Shown here one piece after another: positions 24,713-33,533 of a stretch of DNA of 64,000 nucleotides. How positions within the stretch are numbered: position 1 is the stretch's first letter; every line of letters begins with the position of its first letter. The DNA lies in the IMG/VR virus record IMGVR_UViG_3300021091_000001, positions 62,001 through 126,000 of that record; one strand, 5' to 3'. The notes beneath the pieces were generated by a model. That model made no database searches. It had not been told where the DNA came from and worked only from the letters and a program-made list of their open reading frames with translations. The translations under genes were made by a program, and so were the position numbers. This stretch comes from a virus.

Positions 24713-25089
24713 TCAGAAACTATTGGCTGTCTGAGTATGTATCTCCAGATGATGAAGAGATGCCAGATGAGGAAATGCCTGAGGAAGAACCAAAAGACGA
24801 GGAAGAGGATCCAGATGATCCTGAAACAAAACTAAATCCCCGTCAAAAAATGATGTACGAACACTACGAGTCATGCGTAGAAATGCATGGCAAGTATGAT
24901 CAAACAGCTCTAGGTAATGGTGCGCATTATGCGCCAGCTGCTAAAAATCCTTTTATTAAAGAAGGATTAGTTTGTTCAAACTGCGTGTTTTTTATGGGCG
25001 GACAAGGCTGTAAAATAGTCGCTGGCAAAATAGAAGCCAACGCTATTTGCAAGCTTTGGATTATTCCTCAGGATCTTATTAAGAAATAG
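24709..25089 (+). CDS. paralogous four-cysteine protein with acidic N-terminus
   Basis: 126 residues from GTG 24709, which overlaps the previous stop; the frame opens earlier but inside the previous gene. Residues 10-45 are a dense Glu/Asp stretch. The C-terminus repeats the pattern of its neighbour (CSNCVFF, CKIVAGKIEANAICKLW). Likely a tandem duplicate of the Cys domain. Confidence 0.6.
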   Translation: MIRNYWLSEYVSPDDEEMPDEEMPEEEPKDEEEDPDDPETKLNPRQKMMYEHYESCVEMHGKYDQTALGNGAHYAPAAKNPFIKEGLVCSNCVFFMGGQGCKIVAGKIEANAICKLWIIPQDLIKK

Positions 25090-25112
25090 TAATTAGACTT
25101 CTTCAAAAAATC

Positions 25113-25985
25113 TTAGGCCATTAAATCGCCTATTAAAACATAGCTAGAATTGTCTGTTATACAAATCAAAGAACCACCAGAATATTGAGCTCTTAACTTT
25201 AATCCTGGAGTTGCATTAACAGTAACTCCAGATGCAGATATAGTTACAGTTCCAGAACCTAAGTTTAATATGTCTATTCTGTCTCCTGCAACTAAATTAG
25301 TAGAAGTATTAACATATACAGTTACATTAGAGGAACTATTAAATGTAACTATTTTTCCCTTATCGCTACTAACTAAATACACTGAAGTATTAGTTCCTTG
25401 ACTATTAAATGCTTGTCTGTATTTTAGAGAGCCATTTATTTCTACATCTGAATTAATCGTTGTCGTAGTGCCATTGACTGTCAAGTTACCAGAAACGGTA
25501 GCACTTGAAGAAAAACTTGCCGGTCCAGTAAAGTTAGGAGTTGCTGCCGTAAGAGCACCAATAGAAGTTAGTGTTCCAGTAAAACTTCCGTCACCCTCAG
25601 CATTTAAAGTAAAATTTCCTCCAGTAAATACTGCCGGTCCAACAAAGTATGGCGTAGCAGCAGTCAGTGAAGTTAGGCTTCCAACGGAAGTTAAAGAAGA
25701 TCCTGTAATTCCAGAACCCAATGTAGTTCCAGATAAAACATCTGCTCCATCAACCTTGTAGGTTTGACCAGATCCAATTTCGAAACTATCATCAGTCTTT
25801 AATGTATCGGCTGCAGATCTATAAAGAGTTGTATCAGCTGTAGCTGAACCAGAGGACCATTTTAATTTACCTCCTGCTTCAATGACAAAATTAGGAGTTG
25901 CACTATCGTAAGGAGCAATCTCTACTGCTGTGTCTGCTGCAGTAGTAAATTTTCGTGCACGTAAAAGATTGTAAAAATTTGGCAT
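25113..25985 (-). CDS. tail-fibre-like repeat protein
   Basis: 290 residues, Thr/Ser/Gly/Asn-rich with repeated short beta motifs (SLTSVGSLTSL, VSGNLTVNGTTTTINSDVEI) typical of fibre proteins. Almost no Lys/Arg in the repeats. It probably forms a trimeric beta fibre or spike involved in host attachment. Confidence 0.72.
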   Translation of the reverse strand: MPNFYNLLRARKFTTAADTAVEIAPYDSATPNFVIEAGGKLKWSSGSATADTTLYRSAADTLKTDDSFEIGSGQTYKVDGADVLSGTTLGSGITGSSLTSVGSLTSLTAATPYFVGPAVFTGGNFTLNAEGDGSFTGTLTSIGALTAATPNFTGPASFSSSATVSGNLTVNGTTTTINSDVEINGSLKYRQAFNSQGTNTSVYLVSSDKGKIVTFNSSSNVTVYVNTSTNLVAGDRIDILNLGSGTVTISASGVTVNATPGLKLRAQYSGGSLICITDNSSYVLIGDLMA

Positions 25986-26029
25986 TGGCCTCGACCAATC
26001 CTTTCTAATTTAGTTTTAATCCCTCAAGA

Positions 26030-27577
26030 TTAAAAGAATACTTTAACAACCAAAGAGTTGCTTGGCGGCGGAGATGCAAACAGTAACGTTACTGTATTGA
26101 CACTTGTAGCTTCCCAATCTAAATAGTAAAACTCATATGGGCTTGAGGCACTTCTTGCAGCGACAAAGACTTCTCTGGTCCCAAGATTGTGTGTTACAAC
26201 AATTGAGCTTGAAGAGCCATCTCCTACAGTCTCTTGATGGAGTGTGGCTGGAGGAAGAGCTGAATTGACCCAGTTTGTCCCATCATATTTTAAAATCTGG
26301 TTTGCAGCTACAGATGCAATTGTTACGTCTCCCAAATTATTCAAAGACGCTGAGCTTAAACCAGTCGTATGATCAAAGGAAATATTAGGAGTTGCGCCTT
26401 CACCAGAATTATTTGTTATGGTTATTCCAGTTCCAGCAGCTAGATGAGAAACATAATCTCCAACGGTATCAGTTGTAAGATTAACTGGATCATTAATCCA
26501 ATTTGCACCGTTATACCTAAGAAAATCTCCGTTGGTAGGAGAAGATAAAGTAACGTCAGAAAGGTTATTAATAACATGATTTGATATATCAGAAACAGTT
26601 CCACTTACGTTTCCAGTTACATTTCCAGTTAAGTTTCCTGTTACGTTACCCGTGACGTTACCCGTGACGTTGCCAGTCAACGGTGCAGTGACACCTGCGA
26701 AAGTTACGGTAGAGTCAGTACCCACCGCTTGACCGATTGCAATGGTCGGCGTCGTTGTTTCTCCAGAGTTATCGCTAATCGTTACGCCTGTACCCGCGAC
26801 CAATGAAGAAACATAATCACCAGTCGTATCAGTGCCCAAAGCAACAGAGTTTGGCTGAATTGTCGCAGCAATTGATGCGTTTGCAGAGCCATTAAATGAA
26901 GCAGAACCAGCTATATCACCAGTAAGTTCAATCGTTCGCGAGGTGGCGAGGGCCGTTGCGGTATCTGCGTTACCCGTGACGTTGCCTGTGACGTTGCCAG
27001 TAAGTGGTGCAGTTACGGCAGCAAAAGTAACACTAGAGCCGGTGCCGACTGCCTGGCCAATTGCAATTGTTGGGCTAGAACCTTCACCTGGAGTGTGTGT
27101 GACGGTGACGCCAGTACCAGGAGTTACATTAGAAACATAATTTCCAACAGTATGAAGCCCTAATGTAACAGAGTTTTCTATAATTGAACTTATATCATAA
27201 AAAGTAGTTCCATCATTTGTGAACTGCCATTTATCTGTAGTTTCATTCCAGCGGATTTGAACATTTGTTGATGTTCCTCGTTCAACTTCTATGCCAGAGT
27301 CTTCTGATGGAACACCAGTAACATTGCTATTCAATATTAGAACATTATCAGCAACTACTACGTTTTCCACATTTACGGATACAGTTGTTCCGCTAACTGT
27401 TAGGTTTCCAGTTATTGTAACATTGTCATCTGTTCTAACTTCATCTAGATCTTGTCTTAACCAAGACCATGTAGTGGCTACAACATCGTTGTTATCATTT
27501 TTATAATAGACAACTCCATTAATTGGATCTAGAGCTATTTGTCCTTGAGAAATGTTAGGAGGAAGAGGTAATGGCAT
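26030..27577 (-). CDS. tail-fibre-like repeat protein
   Basis: 515 residues. The N-terminus resembles phage fibre modules (GQIALDPINGVVYYKND, then a segment with NVLILNSNVTG and VQIRWNETTDKWQF). The centre carries (VTGN)n repeats and tandem segments with GTGVT and PTIAIGQAVGT; the C-terminus is a small domain. Likely a receptor-binding fibre. The repeats suggest length variation by recombination. Confidence 0.78.
   Translation of the reverse strand: MPLPLPPNISQGQIALDPINGVVYYKNDNNDVVATTWSWLRQDLDEVRTDDNVTITGNLTVSGTTVSVNVENVVVADNVLILNSNVTGVPSEDSGIEVERGTSTNVQIRWNETTDKWQFTNDGTTFYDISSIIENSVTLGLHTVGNYVSNVTPGTGVTVTHTPGEGSSPTIAIGQAVGTGSSVTFAAVTAPLTGNVTGNVTGNADTATALATSRTIELTGDIAGSASFNGSANASIAATIQPNSVALGTDTTGDYVSSLVAGTGVTISDNSGETTTPTIAIGQAVGTDSTVTFAGVTAPLTGNVTGNVTGNVTGNLTGNVTGNVSGTVSDISNHVINNLSDVTLSSPTNGDFLRYNGANWINDPVNLTTDTVGDYVSHLAAGTGITITNNSGEGATPNISFDHTTGLSSASLNNLGDVTIASVAANQILKYDGTNWVNSALPPATLHQETVGDGSSSSIVVTHNLGTREVFVAARSASSPYEFYYLDWEATSVNTVTLLFASPPPSNSLVVKVFF
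26607..26678 (-). repeat. six 12-bp repeats in fibre gene
   Basis: Six consecutive 12-bp units (for example ACGTTACCCGTG, twice identical at 26643-26666) encode Val-Thr-Gly-Asn-type repeats. A shorter similar cluster lies near 26974-27002. Confidence 0.85.
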
Positions 27578-27586
27578 GAAAGTTCC

Positions 27587-27836
27587 TTATTGGTTTTTAT
27601 TAGATTTTTTATCTACCTTATTAAATACTTCATTGATTTCAGAAACAGACAGCTTTCCATCATCAAGAAATGCTCTTGATAAACCTTCTACTACTGTTGC
27701 TACACCAGCCATTCCGTGCCATAAAACAAGCTTTCCATAATGGAACTCCTGCTATAGCACCAGCCCCTATAACGCTTAGTCCGGATGCGGCAAAAGTAGC
27801 TACAATTCTCAGTATTATATTGGTAATTGATTTCAT
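27587..27836 (-). CDS. holin-like membrane protein, needs +1 shift
   Basis: ATG 27836 has a strong TAGGAGGG. Frame 1 codes for a transmembrane helix (about 7-31) and reaches CGG at codon 41; beyond it the frame stops at 27663. A +1 shift at CGGA (27716-27713) continues as GMAGVATVVEGLSRAF and DDGKLSVSEINEVF to the TAA at 27587, 82 residues in all. The joined product looks like a coherent small membrane protein with a Gly-rich second helix and an acidic tail. Holin is a guess from size and neighbourhood. Confidence 0.6.
27713..27716 (-). other. candidate +1 recoding site CGGA
   Basis: Zero-frame GCA CGG A becomes GCA, skipped C, GGA, giving Met-Ala-Gly-Met-Ala-Gly across the junction. A single extra C in the assembly would give the same result. 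Confidence 0.55.
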
Positions 27837-27930
27837 TTTACCCTCCTATAGTAATTAACTTAAATACTTTTCCTTTGAATTAGGTACATTTCAATACAAA
27901 TTAAACCAAATTTTATATTTAATTTTCTCC

Positions 27931-30225
27931 TCATTTATCGTTTTGTATCATTGCATTTAGGTAGTGTATGGCAAAAGCAATACTGGTAGCTATAACAGTG
28001 ATCCTTCTGGTATCTCCAGAAAGAGTGGCAAACACTATTACTGTACCTGATATAGTAAAGGCTAATGCTGCAGTTTCCTTTGCAAATTTCTTGATAAAGC
28101 CCAAAGGACTAAATCTTTTTTCCATGGTTCCCTCCGTGTATTTAAATATACTGTTACGAGTAAAATTACTTTCTTCTTCGTCCCCTTCTGGACCCTCTAT
28201 TTCGGCTTCCTCTTCTTCCTCTTCTGGCTCATCTTCTTTTCTGGCAGCATTATTTGAGCTTGATTGACCAGGCCCGTCACCACCAGACGGAGAAGGGTTG
28301 CGGGAAGCTGTTCCACCAGATCCGCTAGTTGCAGCTCCGGCAGTTATTGTTGAAAGAACGGTTGTGGCAGCTATTAAAGTCCTTCTAGTTCCAACATCAA
28401 TATTAGAACCAACTGGCACATAGTCATCAAATCCTTCAGCATAGATATTAATCTCTTCCTCAAAAACGTTCTTAACTTCTTGCGAGGCATTTTGAATAGC
28501 TTCAGTAATTTCAGACTTTTGCTCATCTGTTATATTACCTGCATCAACTGCATCAAATATTTTAGCTGCTTGTTCAGCTGTAACTGACTCTAAAACTTCT
28601 GAAGAAGTAGCAAGTTCAGTAGCTACTTCTGAGTCTAGCTTTTCTGCTTCAATAAGAGTATCAACCAACTCAACGACTTGCTCTTCTGTTGCGTCTCCGC
28701 TAGTTAAAAGATCTACCAGTTGATTGGTTACTTCATCAGTGATTTCAATATCACCAGATGTAATTCCATCCAAGACAGCATCAACCTCTTCTGGTGTAAC
28801 TTCTCCATCTAAAACTTCATCTAAATTATCAACGGTAACCTGAACAGTTCCTTCATTTGGCGTTTCTGGATCAGGTTCTGGTACTGTAGTTTGATCTTCT
28901 GGTTGAACCTCAGTTGTTGTCGTTGTATCTAGCTCTTGTTCTGGCTCTGTGGTGGTTGTTATTTCAGGTTCAGTGGTAGTCGTGGTTCCAGTGGGTGGTG
29001 ATTCTGGAACTGTAGTGGTTGTTTGAGGAACAGTTGTGGTGGTTGTTTCAGGAACAGTTGTGGTGGTTGTTTCAGGAACAGTTGTGGTGGTTGTTTCGGG
29101 AACGGTTGTAGTGGTTGTTTCAGGAACGGTTGTAGTGGTTGTTTCAGGAACGGTTGTAGTGGTTGTTTCAGGAACGGTTGTGGTTGTAGTGGTAGTAGGT
29201 GGAATAGTAGTTGTAGTAGTAGTTGTAGTGGTTGTCGTTGTAGTAGTAGTTGTAGTGGTTGTCGTTGTAGTAGTAGTGGTAGTAGTGGGCGGAGTAGGGT
29301 CAATCACCACAGCATCAACAGTTGCCTGGGGCCCGTACATACAGGACCCAGCACCCTCTCCGACGCATGGGGCTGTTCCTGCCTGAATCTTAAATCTGAC
29401 TGGTCCGTATCCAGTTGTTCCAGGCCACATCCATGGGCCGAGGCTGTATGAAGTATTTACGGCGTATGTCCACACTCCCCAACCACCAGCTTCTACCCCA
29501 TCAACGAGGTCATAAAACAAAATGTTGTACATATATGGGGCAGTGTTGCTTGGTGTTGGGGCGTTCCAACTCAAAACAACATTTCCATCGTTGTCTGCCA
29601 CTGCTGTGAGATTTTGAACAGAGTTAAAGTATGGCGCTATCGTTGTAGTTGTAGTACTGGTAGTAGTCGTGGTTGGCACAACGACAGTCTTTGTAAAAGC
29701 AGAGGCGGGAACTACCTGCCATCCCGAACCTATATCCCAGTAGAGAGTCGTATTGGCTCCGCCACCATTTTCGTAATACCAATATGTGATTGGCTTGGAA
29801 ACTCCAGCGGTAAAAGAAACGTACTGTGACGGGTTGCCCCAGCCGCCCTTGTCAACCCAGTTGTTGTCTATCAAAACATTGTCTATATAGAGTTTGCTTC
29901 CGTCATCCGCAGCGGGCAAGAACCTAAACGAGCCAGTCACGGGCAGGGTTATGTGACCTTCATACTTAACAATAAAGTCTTCATACATGTTGAACAGCGG
30001 TGCACTGTCAAAGCTCTGATTAATCTGAGTGAGAGTGGTGGTTCCAACGACCGGACGACCGGTGACCGTGGGGAGTGGAGGCGAATTGTTGTAGCCAAAG
30101 TTGTTGTAAACGGTTACATTAAGTCCTGGTTCGACTTGAGCAGAAGCAGAAAAATTTGGAAAAATAATACCAATAAAAAAGAGTACGCCAAGAATCCAGG
30201 AACCTTTTTGTAGTTTGATTCGCAT
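27931..30225 (-). CDS. secreted PA14 / Thr-rich repeat surface protein
   Basis: 764 residues. A signal peptide (1-30, ending SASA) precedes a PA14-like domain (about 35-180; DGSKLYIDNVLIDNNW, ITYWYYENGG). Then come a short Thr spacer, an FN3-like domain (about 200-310) and a Thr/Val-Pro-Glu repeat region (about 315-440). A Glu/Asp-rich helical region follows, then two hydrophobic C-terminal helices (about 695-755). Such Thr-rich tracts are known from some Acidimicrobiia and freshwater Actinobacteria surface proteins. It may bind glycans on the host or virion surface; acquisition from a host is possible. Confidence 0.72.
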   Translation of the reverse strand: MRIKLQKGSWILGVLFFIGIIFPNFSASAQVEPGLNVTVYNNFGYNNSPPLPTVTGRPVVGTTTLTQINQSFDSAPLFNMYEDFIVKYEGHITLPVTGSFRFLPAADDGSKLYIDNVLIDNNWVDKGGWGNPSQYVSFTAGVSKPITYWYYENGGGANTTLYWDIGSGWQVVPASAFTKTVVVPTTTTTSTTTTTIAPYFNSVQNLTAVADNDGNVVLSWNAPTPSNTAPYMYNILFYDLVDGVEAGGWGVWTYAVNTSYSLGPWMWPGTTGYGPVRFKIQAGTAPCVGEGAGSCMYGPQATVDAVVIDPTPPTTTTTTTTTTTTTTTTTTTTTTTTTTTIPPTTTTTTTVPETTTTTVPETTTTTVPETTTTTVPETTTTTVPETTTTTVPETTTTTVPQTTTTVPESPPTGTTTTTEPEITTTTEPEQELDTTTTTEVQPEDQTTVPEPDPETPNEGTVQVTVDNLDEVLDGEVTPEEVDAVLDGITSGDIEITDEVTNQLVDLLTSGDATEEQVVELVDTLIEAEKLDSEVATELATSSEVLESVTAEQAAKIFDAVDAGNITDEQKSEITEAIQNASQEVKNVFEEEINIYAEGFDDYVPVGSNIDVGTRRTLIAATTVLSTITAGAATSGSGGTASRNPSPSGGDGPGQSSSNNAARKEDEPEEEEEEAEIEGPEGDEEESNFTRNSIFKYTEGTMEKRFSPLGFIKKFAKETAALAFTISGTVIVFATLSGDTRRITVIATSIAFAIHYLNAMIQNDK
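29011..29178 (-). repeat. seven 24-bp minisatellite units
   Basis: Seven near-identical 24-bp units encode VPETTTTT repeats. Differences are mostly silent third positions, indicating recent expansion. Confidence 0.9.
29179..29289 (-). repeat. poly-Thr (ACN)n tract
   Basis: A trinucleotide-like run encoding about 35 mostly Thr residues. Prone to slippage and length variation. Confidence 0.8.
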
Positions 30226-30298
30226 TTTTATCCCTCTAGGTAGTCATATCTTATAGTAATGAGCAAACTGAAATATATTGCTATGACACAAAGAGAAA

Positions 30299-30328
30299 AG
30301 CCCCAGCAGATTCATTTCTGCTGGGGCT
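30299..30328 (-). terminator. intrinsic terminator after endolysin gene
   Basis: A perfect 12-bp stem, AGCCCCAGCAGA with its complement, around a 6-nt loop. On the minus strand it is followed by TTTTCTCTTT. It lies 80 nt past the endolysin stop. Confidence 0.85.
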
Positions 30329-30409
30329 CAGCGCCGGCCTCCGTACTAGTTATTATATCACATGATGTTACTCACGAGTGTCTACTAGTGTCAATAAGTT
30401 CTTCCTGGT

Positions 30410-31192
30410 TTAGTCTAGATCAAGAATAGCAAATACTTTTGCACCAGCAATAGTATCATTATTCAAACCATTAACTCCTTTGAGCTTACGTACAGCTTCT
30501 CCAGTTGCTGCATCGTAAGTACCAGTTGCTTCACCTGCATAGAAGCCAGCCTTTTTCAAAGCCGCTTGAAGTCTTTTGACATCTTCCCCAGTAGAACCAA
30601 CATTAAGCTTATCTCTCATTGGAACTTCTGCAACTTCTCCTGCAGCTGGTGCACCACCCGCAAAAGCTTGTGGCTGTTTATCACCTAGGCAATACTGCCA
30701 GTGCCATGCCTCATACTCTGGGTTGGGCTTGCCATCTGCTTTAGTGGGAGCTCCCTGCAAATAGAAACCATATCTAGGAGCGTTCTCACACATCCACTTA
30801 TATCTCTTTGTATCCTGCATATTGAGATCTATTGCAAGACCAAGACCATGATTTGACGTGCCGGGAGTGCCAGAAGGACTCATGCCTTCCTTAAGATACC
30901 ATGTCTTACCCTGGTAGGTACGAGTAATTTCTGGACTACGCTTAGTCTTTTTGTCATCATAGCGAGACATAAACATTGAAAGCTGTGCCTCAAATGGACG
31001 ATAGTCGCCAATATTCTGAAGCTTATGACCAGCCTTTACTGCTTCGTCATATAGTGCATTAAAAGCGTTTGCTGCTTTAACCCACATCTGACCACCACAT
31101 TTTACTTTAGCTAATTGATTAGGTTTTAGCTTGCCATTCTCTACATTTTGTAGTTCTTTTGGTATAACCATTTTTTGTACTGGGTGTTCCAT
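30410..31192 (-). CDS. endolysin: M15/VanY-type peptidase with peptidoglycan-binding domain
   Basis: 260 residues. The catalytic domain (about 35-180) has SNHGLGLAIDLN, providing the His and Asp zinc ligands, and EAWHW with the catalytic Glu and third ligand His: the VanY/M15 D,D-carboxypeptidase or endopeptidase signature. The C-terminal 65 residues (LNVGSTGEDVKRLQAALKKA ...) form a PG_binding_1 domain. It cleaves cell-wall peptide cross-links at lysis. No signal peptide, so holin-dependent release is likely. A terminator follows. Confidence 0.92.
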   Translation of the reverse strand: MEHPVQKMVIPKELQNVENGKLKPNQLAKVKCGGQMWVKAANAFNALYDEAVKAGHKLQNIGDYRPFEAQLSMFMSRYDDKKTKRSPEITRTYQGKTWYLKEGMSPSGTPGTSNHGLGLAIDLNMQDTKRYKWMCENAPRYGFYLQGAPTKADGKPNPEYEAWHWQYCLGDKQPQAFAGGAPAAGEVAEVPMRDKLNVGSTGEDVKRLQAALKKAGFYAGEATGTYDAATGEAVRKLKGVNGLNNDTIAGAKVFAILDLD

Positions 31193-31984
31193 TTATTCTC
31201 CTTGGAAACTGGGTAACTTGACATCTATAGTAATCAAATTATGAATATTTTTTAAGACAGTTTCAGGATATGTGTGATCTATTTCTTGATATTTTAGCGG
31301 AAATCTATCAAATGGGTCAATTCCATATTTAATTCTATTCATTATTGATTCATAAGATTTAAACTCTTCTTTATCATATTCTGTATGAGCAAAAGATTCT
31401 ATTTTATTTTTAATATTATCTTCTTCCCCAAAGAATGAAAAATGCCATCCCCCATTAGGGATCAATGGCAGCTGCATCGACCTTAATTCTTGAGGAGTCT
31501 TGGATAAGATGTGTTGTTTTTTGCAAACCACAGGTCTTGCTCCCTGATTACAGTGTTGAGGTACTTGCCAATGATAATTCCAAAAGTATTGATTTACATC
31601 TAATCTCACTGGAATATAATCTATTTTAAGGCTAGATACTGTTTTAGTATTCCATATTTCATCCACATCTGAAATGATGATTAGGTCATTATCATATATA
31701 TCTAGGTTATTTAACGCACCAAGTATAGAATTTCTTTGCAAGTATTCCCTATCCCACGAAGAAAGGTTTTCTTGATCAAGAAAAACTCTATGTATAATAA
31801 TTTTTTCATACCATTTAGATATATCTTCTAAAATATTGTCTAGATAAAATGGTTTATTTTTTCCCGTAAAAGTTTGAGACGCCTCTACGATTACAAAATA
31901 ATCTACATGATCACCAAGTTCTTCAAGCCTTAGCTTGAGAATTTCATATTCATTGAAATATGTAAAACAATCAAATATTTTCAT
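31193..31984 (-). CDS. glycosyltransferase family 17-like
   Basis: 263 residues from ATG 31984 (MKIFDCFTYFNE), the usual start of the family; the frame opens at 32002. YFVIVEASQTFTGK and DLIIISDVDEIWN (a DxD motif) match GT17 enzymes that add N-acetylglucosamine-type sugars. It overlaps the previous gene by 14 nt. It probably decorates a virion or host-surface glycan together with the neighbouring sugar genes. Confidence 0.82.
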   Translation of the reverse strand: MKIFDCFTYFNEYEILKLRLEELGDHVDYFVIVEASQTFTGKNKPFYLDNILEDISKWYEKIIIHRVFLDQENLSSWDREYLQRNSILGALNNLDIYDNDLIIISDVDEIWNTKTVSSLKIDYIPVRLDVNQYFWNYHWQVPQHCNQGARPVVCKKQHILSKTPQELRSMQLPLIPNGGWHFSFFGEEDNIKNKIESFAHTEYDKEEFKSYESIMNRIKYGIDPFDRFPLKYQEIDHTYPETVLKNIHNLITIDVKLPSFQGE

Positions 31985-32438
31985 ATATAAAAACTTCTTC
32001 ATTAGAAAACATAGAATATTTTTTTGCCTCTCTTGTTAAAGATTCATTTAAGTCAAGATAGGAATTAATACAAGAAGCCCATTTACCAGGATTAACAATA
32101 AACGTATGTCCGCCAGACCTAAGTATACCCCTGATCTGTTCTCCTATAAATTTATAATTATTATTAGATAATTCTGGATTATAGTCTACAGATATAAATA
32201 GATCAGCATAATTATACCCCATGTATGGAGCGTTCAATCCTATTTCCCAGTAAGCTATTCCATCAATATGCTGCTGACTGTTTCTTTCAGTGTGCAATAT
32301 AAAGCTACCCATAGAGTGTTCACTGTTTGCCATAATGCTTCTTAGTTCAGAAGATTTATATAAATCTCCATATATAACTATATTAGATCTATTTATAAAT
32401 AAGTCTCTAATTATGTGACAAAGAAAATTGTTATTCAT
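31971..32438 (-). CDS. degenerate methyltransferase-like protein
   Basis: 155 residues from ATG 32438, one nucleotide after the previous stop; an upstream in-frame ATG at 32459 overlaps that gene. The segment ILRSGGHTFIVNPGKW resembles the post-motif strand of class I methyltransferases, but no clear SAM loop is seen. Function uncertain. Confidence 0.5.
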   Translation of the reverse strand: MNNNFLCHIIRDLFINRSNIVIYGDLYKSSELRSIMANSEHSMGSFILHTERNSQQHIDGIAYWEIGLNAPYMGYNYADLFISVDYNPELSNNNYKFIGEQIRGILRSGGHTFIVNPGKWASCINSYLDLNESLTREAKKYSMFSNEEVFIYENI

Positions 32439-32439
32439 A

Positions 32440-32976
32440 CTACAATGGCTTTTTGGCATCTACTTTCAGCCAACCCCATTCATCTCCTCTTTGAATATCA
32501 ATAATCTCAAAACCCATATTTTTAAAATCATCTTCCAACATTCTATGAGTTAGGCCTACAAAATGAAAATCAAAAGGATTAAGCTGTTCAGCAAAAAAAA
32601 TCTGCTGCATTCTTCTGTCTCCCTCTAAAGAGTCCCAACTAAGTATTTGCTGACAAGCAAGCAAAAAATCTGGTACTTCAATCCTAATCATTCCACCTGG
32701 CTTAACTATTCTGCACCATTCAGCAAGAACGCTTTGATATTCTTTCCATGGAAAGTGTTCCAGACATTCTGAATTGTAAACTATATCAGCATACCCATCT
32801 GGAAGATTTATTTTTCTAGCATCACAAACAACATCTACTGGAACATATCTTCTATTTACGTGATCATACAAAGGAGTTGGATCTATATCTATATGAGTCC
32901 AATCAGGTCCAAGGTATGTTCTTGTACCTATTACAACTTTAGTTCCCTCACCTTGGGGAATTGTTTCTAATCTCAT
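32440..32976 (-). CDS. SAM-dependent methyltransferase (type 11-like)
   Basis: 178 residues. HIDIDPTP, DVVCDARKINLPDGYADIV and IVKPGGMIRIEVPD match class I methyltransferases acting on sugars or lipids. The usual N-terminal SAM loop is short (VVIGTRTYLGPDW). Part of the sugar cluster; it may methylate a glycan. Confidence 0.8.
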   Translation of the reverse strand: MRLETIPQGEGTKVVIGTRTYLGPDWTHIDIDPTPLYDHVNRRYVPVDVVCDARKINLPDGYADIVYNSECLEHFPWKEYQSVLAEWCRIVKPGGMIRIEVPDFLLACQQILSWDSLEGDRRMQQIFFAEQLNPFDFHFVGLTHRMLEDDFKNMGFEIIDIQRGDEWGWLKVDAKKPL

Positions 32977-32981
32977 TTTTC

Positions 32982-33533
32982 CTAAGTTCTTAGTGGCCAG
33001 AATGGCATCTTGAGTAGTTCGATATCTTTTAGATATGGATTTGTATTATCTCTTGTAGATAAAATTGGATTTTGAACAGACCAATCAGCGTTTATTTTTG
33101 GATCATCCCACGCAACTCCCAATTCATCTGCTTGATTATAATAGTTGTCTACTAGATAAGTCAATATCATGTCAGTAGTAGCAGAAAAACCATGGGCAAC
33201 TCCTGGTGGAATATATAACCCAAGATTATTATCTCCAGTTAAATCTATAGAATAGATCTCCCCTTCTGTTGGAGAACCTATTCTTAAATCGTAAAGAATA
33301 GCTCTTGCTTCTCCGTATGGAACATACCAGTAATCTGATTGATGCAGATGATAGTGAAAACCTGCTAGTGCACCAGCTGATTTAGAAGACCTATTTGTTT
33401 GAATGACTTCTCTGGCTCCTGGTATCCAATCTCTTCTATAAGACTCAGTAAAGAATCCCCTATCATCGCCAAATTTTTGCGGCTCCACTAAATATGCATT
33501 TGCTATGCAGAGTTCTTGTACTTTTGCGCCCAT
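32982..33533 (-). CDS. rfbC: dTDP-4-dehydrorhamnose 3,5-epimerase-like protein
   Basis: 183 residues. DDRGFFTESYRRDW, the cupin strand GFHYHLHQSDYWYV (catalytic His region), ARAILYDLRIGSPTEG and YIPPGVAHGF are signatures of RfbC. It makes the 3,5-epimer of a dTDP-keto sugar. With the RfbD-like reductase at 35124 it could complete an activated deoxysugar from host precursors. Confidence 0.88.
   Translation of the reverse strand: MGAKVQELCIANAYLVEPQKFGDDRGFFTESYRRDWIPGAREVIQTNRSSKSAGALAGFHYHLHQSDYWYVPYGEARAILYDLRIGSPTEGEIYSIDLTGDNNLGLYIPPGVAHGFSATTDMILTYLVDNYYNQADELGVAWDDPKINADWSVQNPILSTRDNTNPYLKDIELLKMPFWPLRT

Noticed and set aside
29011-29289. Regular repeats considered as a CRISPR array
   Set aside because: Units are contiguous without unique spacers and encode VPETTTTT protein repeats.
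29023-29451. Plus-strand Cys/Gly/Val-rich frames opposite the Thr repeats
   Set aside because: They are mirror images of the ACN repeats in the minus-strand PA14 gene, with no ribosome binding site.
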